DNA of 64,000 bases, from contig CAUYUJ010020146.1 of assembly GCA_963575745.1 (NCBI GenBank), positions 84,237 through 148,236 of the forward strand, in the 5' to 3' direction. Source of the DNA: Prorocentrum cordatum (Eukaryota; Sar; Dinophyceae; Prorocentrales; Prorocentraceae). Position numbers and translations under genes: made by a program. Positions 10,210 through 20,516 of this stretch are shown here, piece by piece. The notes beneath the pieces are model-generated. The model saw only the letters and a program-made list of their open reading frames with translations. It was not told where the DNA came from and made no database searches. The stretch's first letter is position 1; every line of letters starts with the position of its first letter.

Positions 10210-10649
10210 CGTCCACGTGCGAGTGCCAATCATTGCTTCAGAAATCGGGAATCGCTTCTCCCCTGCACTGACTGGTCGGTGCCACACTGTTGCTCGGCGG
10301 GAAGTGCGGGCAAAATCCTTCAAGCGTTTCGGGGAAACTCAGGAGAATGAGCCCCGCCAAAATGGTTCGGGCCCAAGTGGCTTGAGTTGGGGCGTTAGGG
10401 GGGGGGGTCGAGCGGAACCGCGGGGGGGGAATCGACTGAGGCCGTTTCTGACGGCAACGGCGGGGCCGGTTGTGGGAGGACGGAAATGAGCGTGGGGGAA
10501 GTCGACGGCGACCCACTTTCGGGAATCCAGTCGGCTCGCGGGGGTGGCCCTGGGGCGGCGCTCAGCTGCCTGGACACACGCACGCACGCAGACGTGCGCC
10601 GAGCTGCCGTCGCAGCAAATGCATCACGGCCCACAGCCCCGCCGCGCCT

Positions 10650-10791
10650 CACGCTGGCGCAGGTGGCGAGGCAGGGCTGGACGCAGAAGCCGACCGCGAC
10701 GCAGAGGGTGAGCCTGAGGGCGGGTCTGAGCGGCCGCCGCCAGAGCCGAACGCGTCGCCGTCGGGGCGAGCAACGCCTCCCCCCCTCTTCC

Positions 10792-10869
<78 letters not shown>

Positions 10870-12000
10870 GCCGATGCCGCCGACTCGAGTCTCCGTGCCG
10901 AGGTCGCTGAGGGTCGGGAGCACGAGCTCGTGGCCAGATTCCGGTTTGTCGTCTGCCGGCGTGGCGGAGCCTGTATGTTTCGCGGGGACAGGAGGCTCCC
11001 CCATCCCACCCGAGTGCACCCCGCCCACAGGGAAAGGCGGCGGAGGCGCAACCGTCTCTGGCTGCAAAGGTTATACCCGTCCACGGGTGCACACCTGAGC
11101 GCCAGCCTCGGCGGCCCCTAAGGACTGCCTGGGGCCTGCTGGCTTTGGCGTGGTGGGTGTCTCGGTGCCCTGGGGCGGCCGGAAGTCCTGGAATCCGGCG
11201 CTTGTGCGTACACCTGTGGCGGGCTTTGGTCGCGGGTGGTTCTGAGTGGGCTGGTTGCAGATGCGGGGGGAAGTGGCATTCGGCCGAGTATGGGCACCGT
11301 TGTTGTCGGGGGTCGACGTCTTCCCGACGTCGAGGGCGGATGCGTGCCGCGTCGGCCTTGGTGCGGTCGGAACGGCGGTCGAGGGGGGTACCGAGCCCTC
11401 AGGCGTGGAGCAGGGTGGCGAGGAAAAGGCTTCAGGACAGGTTGCCTGGGTCGGCGGACCCGCGTGGATGAGGTAGCCGTTCTGGGACTGACCGGTGACT
11501 CCTTCCCGTTGGAGTCCAGAAGGTTGGAGGGCCCTCACCGGATGATGTCGCGGTAGGGACTCGTGCTGGCCACGTGGAGCAGCCAGCTGGAGACCGGGGC
11601 TGGAGGAGGAGGAGGAGGAGGAGGAGGAGGAGGAGGAGGAGGAGGAGGAGGAGGAGGAGGAGGAGGAGGAGGAGGCGGAGGAGGAGGAGGAGGAGGAGGA
11701 GGAGGACGAGGAGGAGAACCGCCGAGTTGGTCGCGCAGGAAGCGGCGAGGGAGACCCGCGCGCGCTCGATCCTCGCGAACGGGGGTGCGGCTCTCCCGCG
11801 CTTTTCCCGTGCACGTGCTCGGTCTTCGGCTCGGCGGCGGTCTTCGTCGCTGCATCTCCAGACGACGGTGTGTCGTCGAGGAGGTAGACGGCGCCGAGTT
11901 CGGCATCACGAAGGATTGCAAAACGAAGGATTTTGCAATCCTTCGTTGCAATCCTTGGGTTTTTTTGTGCAATCCTTCGGCCACACACTCTTTTGCCCCA
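10650..12000 (-). CDS. Ser/Pro/Thr-rich low-complexity protein, possibly broken
   Basis: The minus-strand frame from about 11,930 to 11,071 reads AELGAVYLLDDTPSSGDAAT, then KTAAEPKTEHVHGKSAGEPH, a long Ser run from (TCC)n at 11,601-11,713, then Pro/Thr/Ser-rich sequence (CPEAFSSPPCSTPEGSVPPS, PAGPRQSLGAAEAGAQV). It stops at 11,071, and coding texture resumes at once in another frame (VAPPPPFPVGGVHSGGMGEP, then ESGHELVLPTLSDLGTET) up to the CTG/CAG repeat at 10,793-10,865. This looks like a disordered protein whose triplet repeats encode Ser or Gln runs, with one indel or short intron near 11,065. No family is recognised. Confidence 0.35.
10793..10865. repeat. (CTG)n microsatellite
   Basis: About 23 consecutive CTG units. 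On the minus strand they could encode poly-Ala, poly-Ser or poly-Gln according to frame. Confidence 0.95.
11601..11713. repeat. (GGA)n microsatellite
   Basis: A purine triplet tract with single GGC and GAC interruptions. Confidence 0.95.
11909..11976. repeat. Inverted repeat built of GAAGGATTGCAA units
   Basis: Two forward and two reverse copies of a GAAGGATT(G/T)(C/T)AA-like word are followed by a T run and a further reverse copy (GCAATCCTTCG). Confidence 0.85.
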
Positions 12001-12129
12001 ACGCGCCGCTGGGTGACAGACGGCGGTGAACCACCAGCATGCGGGCCGCGCTCTGCAGCGATGGTCCGCCTCTGTGGGCACGTGCATCTGATCGAAAACC
12101 TCGGCGAGAGCCAGGCATTGCTGGCCGCC

Positions 12130-12256
12130 GATGTACACACACATACACACACACACACACGCGGGCGGGCGGTTACGCGCCCAGCGTCGCGGTGGTCTCA
12201 AACATTGTGCAGCACGCGGGAAGCGGACAGGGGAATACACACACAGAGAGACACAC

Positions 12257-12325
<69 letters not shown>
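12130..12325. repeat. (AC)n microsatellites
   Basis: A short AC run at 12,135-12,160 and a long one at 12,234-12,325. Confidence 0.95.
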
Positions 12326-12328
<3 letters not shown>

Positions 12329-12759
12329 GGCTTGTAGTCCATAGGGGATTTCATTTGCGGCCCCACGCGGGGGCGTCCGAATGCGGTCGCCCCGCCACAC
12401 TTTTGGCACTTCGCACACGGATCGTGTCCGCATGTGGTTGCCCCGCTCGTTCCTTCGCGCGGCCCGTCCATTTGCTACACGCAGTTGCATCGAGCTGGTT
12501 TTTGCTGCCAGCTCACCATGCCACTCTTCGCGTCCGGGCGCCCCCCAACCGTCACCCAGTGGCGTCGGAGGCATCGCCCGGCCCGACTGGCCCAGACGGC
12601 GCGGCAACTGCGCAGCTACAGCGCACGCGCGTCAGACGCTGCGCGCCCGCGTTGAGGCCCACCCTCCAACCCTCCAATCCAGGACGCCCGAACTCCCATT
12701 CCCCCTCCCAGCCCCAGCCTGGGCCCCAGAGCTCCCAATCTCATCCACCTCGCCCTTCT

Positions 12760-12980
12760 GCGGAGGTGCACAACGCCAAGAGGGACGTGACCCTCACCGT
12801 GGAGAAGAGCGAGCTCAACGTGATCGAAGAACTGCGGAGCCTGAGGCGCACATGCGGCTCCTCGAGCGGACCGACGCGTGGCAGCTAATGCTCGGCGCAG
12901 GCCAGGCCTCCGCGCGCAGTAGTTACGGTAGGTTCGTGTCGTGTCGACCGGCGGCGACCCCGCCCGCCAGCGGCGTTCAT
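12760..12980 (+). CDS. Possible short coding segment, frameshifted
   Basis: The plus frame reads AEVHNAKRDVTLTVEKSELN then VIEELRSLRRTC. Near 12,840 protein-like texture shifts to another frame (AEPEAHMRLLERTDAWQLML). The upstream part of the open frame is microsatellite. It could be an exon end or a remnant. No family is recognised, and the opposite strand offers no better frame. Confidence 0.25.
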
Positions 12981-13316
12981 CTTTGAACGCCGCGGGTGAC
13001 CCAGAATCGCTCGATGTGGAACGATGTGGACGTTTCGGAACTGGCCGATCGTCCAAGGTTGAACGATCCCCGCGGTGCCAGAAACCAGCGCAGAAGTCGG
13101 CACGACACGAACCTGACGTACAGTCGGGGCCCTGAAGAAGGAACCCGTTTCGTTGGGGAGGGGCTCCGCGTTCCTTGAGTGTTTCACAGCTCGCCTCAGG
13201 CTTCCCTTATGGCTTCGGCAGGAAAATCGAAGGTTAACTTATGGAAAAAAGGGGCCTCGTTCCTTATTTAGGGTTCCTTAGGTCAACGCAGGTGTCGGCA
13301 CGACACGAACCTGACG
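12923..13316. repeat. Three copies of a 25-nt word, one inverted, plus a hairpin
   Basis: GGCACGACACGAACCTGACG lies at about 13,098-13,117 and 13,293-13,312, and in reverse (GGTTCGTGTCGTGTCGAC) near 12,929-12,946. A hairpin with arms GCGGCGTTCA/TGAACGCCGC and a 4-nt loop sits at 12,970-12,993. Confidence 0.85.
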
Positions 13317-13501
13317 TATGCTCCAGGTGGCAGCCGCGCCGCGCGCCGTTGCGCGCAGCCGGGCGTCTGCTGTCACGCCGCTGGCGCTGCGAAGCGGGCG
13401 CACGGGCAGCGAGCTCCTCCCGCCGGGCCCGCAGGCCAGCCGACTGTCCTGTTGAGGGGGCAGGCGGCCCTTCTCGCGCGTGTCCCGCCACGAAGGACAG
13501 G

Positions 13502-13624
13502 CCAGCCACAACTGGGGGAGCTGTGGTCCTTACCCCCCTGGGGGAGCTGTGGTCCTTACCCCCCCGTCGATGCGATGGGTTCCCGCAGGGGGGTAAGGAC
13601 CACAGCTCCCCCAGTTATGGCTGG
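13502..13624. repeat. Long inverted repeat with internal direct duplication
   Basis: The left arm starts CCAGCCACAACTGGGGGAGC and its reverse complement ends the feature. The word CTGGGGGAGCTGTGGTCC is also directly duplicated in the left arm. Confidence 0.9.
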
Positions 13625-13774
13625 TCGGAAGGAGGGGGAGTCCTGAGCCAGGCGATCGCAAACATGGATCAAGGGGTCGTGGATAAGCGACGGGCCCCGT
13701 TTCCATGGGAGATCGCGGAGTGTCGCCGCCAAGCGGGGCGGCACCGGCCGCATTTTGGGGAGGGCGCCTCCCCC

Positions 13775-13814
13775 GATCCATGGATTTGGCGACCGCGCGC
13801 CAAATCCACGGATC
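13775..13814. repeat. Hairpin
   Basis: GATCCATGGATTTGGC pairs with GCCAAATCCACGGATC around a short GC-rich loop; one mismatch. Confidence 0.9.
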
Positions 13815-13887
13815 GCTAATCCATGTTTGCGCGCCCCCGGGGGGGTCCTGAGGGAAACGGGTCCTGGGGTCATACCGGCAGCCCACA

Positions 13888-14048
13888 TAGCAAGCAGGAG
13901 CGACTTTCCAAGGTTACCCTTGCACCCTCCTTCTTCGGTCCATCCCTGGCCGCTTTCGCTGGCCGCGCCCCGCTCGCATGGTGTCGCCATGGCCTTCCAA
14001 GGCCCTCGCATCCCGATCGCGCGTCCTTATCGTACGGGCTGCCTTTCT
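13888..14048 (+). repeat. Dispersed repeat, copy 2 (partner at 3,095-3,245)
   Basis: The second copy of the 150-base dispersed sequence, followed directly by the 14,057 repeat. Confidence 0.5.
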
Positions 14049-14056
14049 GCCGCCTG

Positions 14057-14345
14057 TGTGAAGGGGCCCAGGGACACACAAATAAATACACACAACTAAT
14101 TAACAGGATTCCCCATATTTTCCCATACTTTCTGGGTTCTTGTCTTCCCCCCCACTTCCCATATTCTCCCATATTTTCTGGGAGTCGACGATTCATTCTG
14201 TCTGTGCTTTTTTCCCCTCCTGACTGTGGCCTCTCGCTCCCCAGCCCCAGGGGCCGTCGAAAGGCTGGGTCAAAGGCCCGTCTCGGGGGCAGCCTCGAGG
14301 TCCAGGCTCTGGCTCCGTCACGGCACCTTCCCTCCACGCCAGACG
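14057..14345 (+). repeat. Dispersed repeat, inverted partner at about 23,840-24,150
   Basis: It shares, in reverse orientation with the partner, the string TTCTGGGTxxTTGTC(TT)CCCCCCCAC, then TTCCCATAT, then GACGATTCATTxTGTCTGTG, then TTTTTTCCC. An AT-rich stretch (14,085-14,180) forms its centre. Confidence 0.7.
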
Positions 14346-14639
14346 CCGGGGTGAAAGCTCCTCGCCGTGGCTCGCCGCTCCCTGTCCATCCCAGTGCCCC
14401 TCTCTACCAATCACTCTTCCGTCCTCTCTCTCTCCTCGCGGTTGCTCCTCCGCTTCCTCCTCCTCGTCCCGGTGCCGCCCATGCTCAGAATTCGAAGCTC
14501 TCTCGCCACCCGTGCTCCTTTTGGATGCGGTCCCTGTGGCAACAAACAGAGGACGACGGCTTGCTACTGCGCCTCCTCCTGTTATCCTCCTACTCCTCCT
14601 CGCCAGCGAGCATGTATGCCCCTCCCCTCTCATCCTCCT

Positions 14640-14893
14640 CCTTCTCTCCCCCCTCCTCCTCCTCCTCCTCCTCCTCCTCCTCCTCCTCCTCCTCCTCCTC
14701 CTCCTTCTCCTCCTGCCTCTCCTACCTGTGGCAGTGGTGGTGGGAGATCGGCCCATCAACTCCTCCTCCTCCTCCTCCTCCACCACCTCCTCCTCCTCCT
14801 CCTCCTCCGCCTCCTCCTCCTCCTCCGCTCCTCCTCCTCCTCCTCCTCCTCCTCCTCCTCCTCCTCCTCCTCCTCCTCCTCCTCCTCCTCCCC
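14640..14893. repeat. (CTC)n microsatellite
   Basis: A pyrimidine triplet tract broken by a short unique piece at 14,715-14,760. Confidence 0.95.
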
Positions 14894-14925
14894 CTCCCCC
14901 CCGATCCAAGAGGAGGGGGGAGGTC

Positions 14926-15404
14926 GGCGGCGGGCGAGGGGGGGGAAGTGAGAAGGAGATGGAAGGTCTTCTCAGAGGACGGCGGGACTCCGTGGCAGCC
15001 CTCGCGCCTTCTGCGAGATGGGTGTTTGTCTTCGGGGAGGGCTTCGAAAACTTCTCTGAAGGCCGGGGTACTTCCGAGCCTTCTGAGAAGTGCTTGGTCT
15101 TCGGGGAGGGCTTCGACAACTTCTCTGAAGGCCGGGGTGACTTCCGAGCTTTCTGAGAGGTGCTTTGTCTTCGGGGAGGGCTTCGAAAACTTCTCAGAAG
15201 GCTGGGGTACTTCCGAGCCTTCTGAGAAGTGCTTTGTCTTCGGGGAAGGCTTCGAAAACTTCTCTGAAGGCAGGGGTACTTTCGAGCCTTCTGAGAAGTG
15301 CTTTGTCTTCGGGGAGGGCTTCGAACACTTCTCACAAGGCCGGGGGACTTCCGAGCCTTCTGAGAAGGCCTTGTCCTTTTCCGTTCCCCCCCTCGCTCGC
15401 CGCC
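14926..15404. mobile_element. Small foldback element, copy 1, with internal minisatellite
   Basis: The left end GGCGGCGGGCGAGGGGGGG matches the reverse complement of the right end (CCCCCCCTCGCTCGCCGCC), giving inverted termini of about 19-20 bases. The interior begins GTGAGAAGGAG and is made of CTTCTSAGAAGG-type hairpin words. Compared with copies at 17,046 and 23,219 it is longer because a 69-bp unit is repeated about five times (15,025-15,370). Confidence 0.75.
15025..15370. repeat. 69-bp minisatellite, about five units
   Basis: The unit begins CTTCGGGGAGGGCTTCGAAA and ends GAGCCTTCTGAGAAGTG. It stays open in one plus frame (23 residues per unit) because 69 is a multiple of three, but it lies in a foldback element and I do not call it a gene. 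Confidence 0.9.
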
Positions 15405-15718
15405 AAGATGGGGTCTGGGTGAGCGGTTGGGCCACTCGAATAGTGTTTATGATGCCTACAGCGCTAAGGTGAAGTGGGCGTAGCATCTTGTGTGTAGCGA
15501 TGTGCTGCATGGTGGTACAAGTAGATCGAATGGCATCCCCGCTTAGGCCTCCCATCGCCAGCGCAGACGTCACATGCCTAGCCGCCGACGCAGAAGTGTG
15601 TAGCGATGTGCTGATGTGCCCTTGCCCGTAACGCTGTAGTTCGTGATCTTCTCCGGCTTCAGGCAATCTGGTCTCGCCTTCGTAAGTCGAGTGCATGCAC
15701 CGTGCCGTTGCTAAGCGT

Positions 15719-15950
15719 TCAGGTGAAGGACGCCGCGTCCCCGACGCGAGCGTATTTCATATCGGTCTGATCGACCAAGGCATCATAATCAAAGTCACGC
15801 TGTGCCCACTCGTTATCTACGAAGCCGTAGCCGTAGCGGCGGTTGGCCCACTTGACGCGCCCTGTTAGCACTTCTGGTGGCCATGTTCGTACTTCTGGTG
15901 GACCTCGTAGCCCGTAGCTCTGCTTGCGGCCCTCGTAGCGCGGCATCAGC
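15719..15950 (-). CDS. Cold-shock-like domain, C-terminal exon of a repeat-rich protein
   Basis: The minus-strand frame ends at 15,719 with LTGRVKWANRRYGYGFVDNE, then QRDFDYDALVDQTDMKYARV, then GDAASFT and stop. Cold-shock domains start GxVKWFNxxKGYGFI and end with a L/VGDxVxF strand. Here GRVKWANRRYGYGF is RNP1-like and VGDAASF is the last strand, while the central DVFVH motif is replaced by DFDYDAL. An RNA- or DNA-binding role is inferred from the fold family. The ATG at 15,946 is internal, since the frame continues upstream into a Tyr/Glu/His-rich repeat (YEGRKQSYG, CESHQLMPRYEG). The domain is about the usual length, with one or two unusual core positions. Confidence 0.6.
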
Positions 15951-17040
15951 TGGTGGCTCTCGCAGTTCAGCCGGTGGACCTCGTAGCCCTGCGTGCAGCT
16001 CTTGTAGCCCGGTTTGTAGTCTTCGTTGCTCTGTTGGTAGCCCTCGTGGCTGAAGTGGAGGTTCTCGTAGTCAGCCTGCGGCTCTCGTAGCTGAGGAGGT
16101 GGCCCTGGTAGCTCCTCAGGTAGCTCTCGCAGCTCAGCTGGTGCCTCTGGTAGCCTCTGGTAGCTCAGCTGGTGGCCCTCGTAGCTCTGCTAGTGGTTCT
16201 CGTAGCTCAGCTGGTGGCCCGCGTCGTGCAGCTGGTGGTTCTCGCTGCACTTCTCGCGGCCCTTCTAGCTGATCTTGCGGCCTGCGTAGCTCAGCTGGTG
16301 GTCCTCGTAGCCCCGCGGTCCCCGTAGCTTTGCTGGTGGCTCTCGCAGCTGTGCCCGTGGTCCTCGTAGTTCAGCTGGTGGTCCTCGGAGGTCCGCTGGT
16401 GGCCCTGTGGCAGCTCTGCTTGTGGCTGCAGGAGCTCTGCCTGTTGCCCTCGAGTCGCAGTTTGTGGCCCTCGCAGCTTGTCAGGTGGGCCTCGTGGCGC
16501 TGTCTGTGGCTCTCGCAGCTCTGCTCGTGGCCCTCGCAGCTCAGCTGGTGGCCCTCGTGGCTGCTCAGCTGGTGGCCCTCGTGGCTGCTCAGCTGGTGGT
16601 CCTCGCAGCCCTGCCTGTGGCTCTCGTAGCTTAGCTCGCGGTCCTCGTAGCACAGCTTCTGGCTCTCGCAGCTCTGCTGGTAGCTCTCGTAGCTCAGCAG
16701 GTGGGCCTTGGAGTTCTTCTGGTGGATCTCGTAGCTGTGCTCGTGGCCCTCGTAGCTCAGCCTGTGGTCATCGAGGGCCCCCCGTAGATCTGCTGTTAGC
16801 CCGCGTCATTCAGGCTGTGGCCCTCGTAGCTCGGCTGGTGGGCCTCGCAGCTCGGCTCGTGGTCCTCGCAACTCCGCTCGTGGCCCTCGTGGCTCAGCTC
16901 GTGGCCCTCGTGGCCCAGCCGGCGGTCCTCGCAGCTCTGCCGGTGGCTCTCGTGGCTCAGCGGGGCAGGTGGCCCTCGTAGCTCCGTGTCGTCCTCTTCC
17001 CGTCCTCTGCCTTCAGGCGGTGCTCGTCGCATGGTGGTCC
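15950..17040 (-). repeat. Degenerate 24-27 bp tandem repeat, probably coding, of the cold-shock gene
   Basis: On the minus strand the unit resembles GAGCTACGAGGGCCACCAG. In the Tyr frame it reads SYEGHxLSxEDHxPSCE (for example HEGHELSHEGHERSCEDHEP near 16,900). In the other frames it reads LRGPPAELREPQ, so the reading frame has slipped several times. Units differ by many substitutions, so the array is old. It leads straight into the cold-shock-like exon and probably encodes a disordered Tyr/His/Glu region. Confidence 0.5.
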
Positions 17041-17045
17041 TTGTC

Positions 17046-17241
17046 GGCGGAAAGAGAGGGGGGGAATTGAGAAGGAGAAGGCCTTCTCAGAAGGCGGCGG
17101 GACTTCTCAGAAGCCCTCGCGCCTTCTGAGAAGCGTTTTCTGTCTTCGGGGAAGGCTTAGAAAACTTCTCAGAAGTCCAGGGGACTTCCGAGCCTTCTGA
17201 GAAGGTACGCCCCTTCTCACTTCCCCCCCTGGCTCGCCGCC
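17046..17241. mobile_element. Small foldback element, copy 2
   Basis: It runs from GGCGGAAAGAGAGGGGGGG to CCCCCCCTGGCTCGCCGCC with the same hairpin interior as copies 1 and 3 and a single 69-bp-like unit. It sits between the two repeat-coding parts of the cold-shock gene, so it is either an insertion or lies in an intron. Confidence 0.75.
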
Positions 17242-17399
17242 TACCTTGTGAATCAAGAGGTGCTGACCGGAGATCCACAGGTGGCCCTCGTGGCTCAGCT
17301 GGTGGGTCTGCCTGTGGCCCTGCCGGTAGTTCCCGGAAGCTCTGCCGGCCCTCGTAGCTCCTGCAGCGGCCCTCGCAGCCCAGGTGGCGGTACTCGTCG

Positions 17400-17900
17400 C
17401 TCAGCTGGTGGCTCTCGTTGCCCTGCCGGCCTCTCGCAGACGGTCGTCGACCACGTAGTGGTGGTCGTACTGGTCGTACTGGTGGTCGTACTGGTGGTCG
17501 TACTGGTGGTCGTACTGGTGGTCGTACTGGTGGTCGTACTGGTGGTCGTACTGGTGGTCGTACTGGTCGTACTGGTCGTATTGGTCGCAGTCGTAGTCGG
17601 CGTAAGCGGCATTGCTGGGTCCAACGGCATCTCCACGATGATATTTGTGTGTCGTACTTGGTGTCGTGCTTTGTGTCGTACTCGCTGTCGCACCTGGACG
17701 CCATCGCGGGGGCGGCCGTGGCAATGACAATGATATCGTCGGATCGAGGTTTTATCCCCAGTCTGAGGTCTGTACCCCACTCGTCTTCGGGCCTTGTCTG
17801 TTCGCGCCCGTACTCCTCTATGCGTGCATGGTCTCGGTATGATTGCCAGTGGGTCTCCACCAGGGATGTTAGGTCGCGTAGCAGTTGTAGCCGCGGTTGA
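17400..17900 (-). CDS. N-terminal part of the repeat-rich cold-shock gene
   Basis: The minus-strand frame reads TSLVETHWQSYRDHARIEEY, then GREQTRPEDEWGTDLRLGIK, then SDDIIVIATAAPAMASRCDS and EYDTKHDTKYDTQ (17,870-17,645). It then switches frame into AAYADYDCDQYDQYDQYDHQ and a (YDHQ)n run encoded by a 12-bp repeat (17,455-17,590). The acidic Tyr/Asp/His composition matches the downstream SYEGH repeats, and the strand is the same, so I take it as the front of the gene ending in the cold-shock-like domain. The frame switch near 17,645 needs an intron or indel. The start codon is not determined. Confidence 0.45.
17455..17590. repeat. 12-bp tandem repeat GGTCGTACTGGT
   Basis: About eleven near-perfect units; in one minus frame each encodes YDHQ. 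Confidence 0.95.
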
Positions 17901-18039
17901 TCACCGTTCCGTGGTACGCGCGCCGTCCGCCTTCGACGGCGCGGCGGTGCGCTGAGGCCGGCACCCCCGAGGGCGGCCGCGCGGGCGGGGCGCGATGCCG
18001 GGAGCGAGTGCGGGCGATAGAGTTCCCGCAAGCGGCCTT

Positions 18040-18890
18040 GTTCTTCCTCCTCCTCCTCCTCCTTCTCCTCCTCCTCCTCCTCCTCTTCCTCCTCTTCCTA
18101 TTCATCCTCCTCTTCCTCCTCCTCTGCCTATTCATCCTCCTCTGTGCCTACCCTGCTCTTCGCATCCCCCCTACCCTGATATGCTTCTGTTGGTTTGACG
18201 AGCCAACAAGTGCACCATGTATCTCCAGGGGCACCGTCAGCGCTGTGTTCCGCGAAGCGCCCGGAGTGGTGATATCCAAGTTCACTATCCACCCCCACCT
18301 GCCCCTTTTGATAGCATATCGTTACTTGGTTGCTCGATGATATACCTTGGCTGTTCCTTCTTCATATCTTCTCCGCCTCCTCCTTCTCCTCCGCCTCTGC
18401 TTCTGTTTCCTCCTCCACCTGATCCTCTTCCTTCTTCGTCGTCGGCATCATCATACCCAACACCGACATGATCATCATCACCCGCATCATGTCATCCTCC
18501 TCCCGAAGGCATGCCCATAGTCCATGCGCGCTGCCGCTGCCGTGGCGGGCGGCCGCTGCCAAAACCGGGCTCCGCCGCCCAGCCGTGGGCTCGCGGCGGT
18601 CGGCACCCTGAGCATTTGTCGCCTCCCGAAGCCGCTGCGTTTCTCCTTCGTGGCTCGTTCAACTGCAACCCCTCCAGTTCCTCGTCTTCCTCCTCTTTTT
18701 CCCCCCCTCCTCCACCTCCTCCTCCTCCCTCCTCTCCCTCCTCCTCCTGTTTTGCCCTTCCTCCCTCCCTCTCTCCTGCTCCTCCTCCTCTTCCTCCTCC
18801 TCCGCCGCCTTCATTCTTTGTCCTTATTGATCTATGGTCGCCCCCCCCCCCCCCAGGCACCCAAGACGCGTCGACAGGGCGGGCGGAGCG
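18040..18890. other. Pyrimidine-rich low-complexity stretch, no gene seen
   Basis: It contains (CTC)n runs at 18,040-18,150 and 18,690-18,810, with short mixed sequence between. Open frames here are only Pro/Ser/Leu runs. Confidence 0.6.
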
Positions 18891-19105
18891 TTTTGCTTGC
18901 AAAATGTGCAACAGCGCCACGGATGGAGGGCGGTGGTTTCCAAAACATGGCCATCGCCCCAGCACCGCGCACTTTCCCTCGCAAAAGCTTGCAAGAACGT
19001 CGCGGATGGAAGGCGCGTGGTTTTCAGCATGTCGTTTCCGCTTTCCCGCCGCGCACGTTCTTGTAAAAGTTTGCAGGAGCTCCACAGATGAGGGGCGGTA
19101 CCTGA
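18890..19105. repeat. Imperfect tandem repeat of about 86 bp, three units
   Basis: Each unit has TTG(C/T)AAAA followed by (C/G)A(A/G)CxxCxxCGGATGGAxGGCGxGTGG. The copies are clearly diverged. Confidence 0.6.
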
Positions 19106-19407
19106 TCGACATGTGGGTCTCGCCATAGCGCCGCTGTCAGGGCGCAACAGTTACGGTGATTCGCGGTGCTGAATTTCCAAGAATGGCGTTCTGGAGCGAT
19201 CCAGGACCGACAGGACACAGCGGTAGCGTTGAGACGCGGCGTGGAAGTCCCAGGAATTCTGTTCTGGCACAATTCCAGATTCTCAGACGGGTGTTTTCCC
19301 ACGGGGCGTTCCTCTCAGGGGAAATTGTCCTTTGTAGGGACCTATAAAGAGGGAGCTTTGGGGAGGGTTTATATTTCAACATCGTTGATGAGTCTTGGGT
19401 TTACACT

Positions 19408-19975
19408 GGTCCTCCTCCTCCTCCTCCCCCTCCTCCTCCTCCTCCTCCTCCTCCTCCTCCTCCTCCTCCTCCTCCTCCTCCTCCTCCTCCCCCTCCCCCT
19501 CAGCCTCAGCCTCAGCCTCATCCTCATCCTCGTCGTCATCCTCATCCTCATCCTCATCCTCATCCTCATCCCTCCCCGCCTCCTCACTCCTCCTCCCTCC
19601 CTCCTCCCTCCTCGCGCTGGCTGCAAGAGAGCCGCGCGCACGCCTCGCCCGCCGCGCCGCCCGCGGGCTCCCGGGTCCCGTCGCGCCGCGAGCGGGGGCT
19701 CCCGCATGTCCCTGCGGCCGCGACGGGGTCGCCCATGGACGTGAGGCGGCCCTCCTCCTCCCCCATCCTCCTATCCTCCTCCTCCTCCTCCTCCTCCTCC
19801 TCCTCCCCATCCTCCTCCTCCTCCTCCTCCTCCTCTCCTCCTCCTCCTCCTCCTCCTCCTCCTCCCTCCTCCTCCTCCTCCTCCTCCTCCTCCTCCTCCT
19901 CCTCCTCTCCTCCTCCTCACCTCCTCCTCCTCCTCCTCCTCCTCCTCCTCCTCCTCCTCCTCCTCCTCCTCTCCC
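19408..19975. repeat. (CTC)n and (CTCATC)n microsatellites
   Basis: CTC runs at 19,411-19,493 and 19,750-19,975 with a CTCATC/CTCAGC block at 19,494-19,572. The middle (19,610-19,740) is GC-rich unique DNA without a convincing frame. Confidence 0.9.
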
Positions 19976-20025
19976 CCTGCCGCGGCTGCCAGCAGCGCCG
20001 CCCGGCGCCGACGACGGCGACGCCG

Positions 20026-20250
20026 TGTCGTCTCGGAGGTCTCTGGGCGCGTCTGGGGTTCCTCCTCGCCGCGGCTGGACGTTGCGTCTCGGAGGTCCTC
20101 TTTGGGCGTTTCTGGAGGGTCTCGTCGCCACGGCTGGACGTGTCGTCTCGGAGGTCCTTTTTGGGCGTTTCTGGAGGTTCTCGTCGCCACGACTGGACGT
20201 GTTTCGTCTCGGAGGTAATTGGGGGCGTTTCTTGACGTTTTCGTCGCCGC
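20026..20250. repeat. Tandem repeat of about 64 bp, four units
   Basis: Each unit contains TCGTCTCGGAGGT, GGGCGTTTCTGGAGG and TCGTCGCCACG(A/G)CTGGACG. Units vary by a few bases, and the period is not a multiple of three, so no frame persists. Confidence 0.85.
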
Positions 20251-20329
20251 GGCGGGGCACAGCTTGAAGAGCTGGCCAGGGTGGACCCTGGGAGGGGTCC
20301 CGGGATGGGTTTTGAACGAGTTTTGACAG

Positions 20330-20516
<187 letters not shown>

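Larger units (their letters stand above)
3448..10230 (-). mobile_element. Degraded non-LTR retrotransposon (LINE) of dinoflagellate type
   Basis: Read on the minus strand, the fragments occur in the order of a LINE polyprotein: a Cys-rich N-terminal piece (10,209-9,960), a coiled coil (9,722-9,420), the end of an endonuclease-like domain (8,560-8,048), a reverse-transcriptase linker and palm (6,537-5,600), a post-palm region (5,523-4,459) and a Cys motif (3,680-3,448). The fragments lie in different frames and are separated by microsatellites at 9.16-9.28, 8.85-9.01, 7.67-7.86 and 7.15-7.45 kb, so the copy is dead. The order and strand agreement are seen; the family assignment is from memory. 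The 5' part could instead be a neighbouring host gene. Confidence 0.5.
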
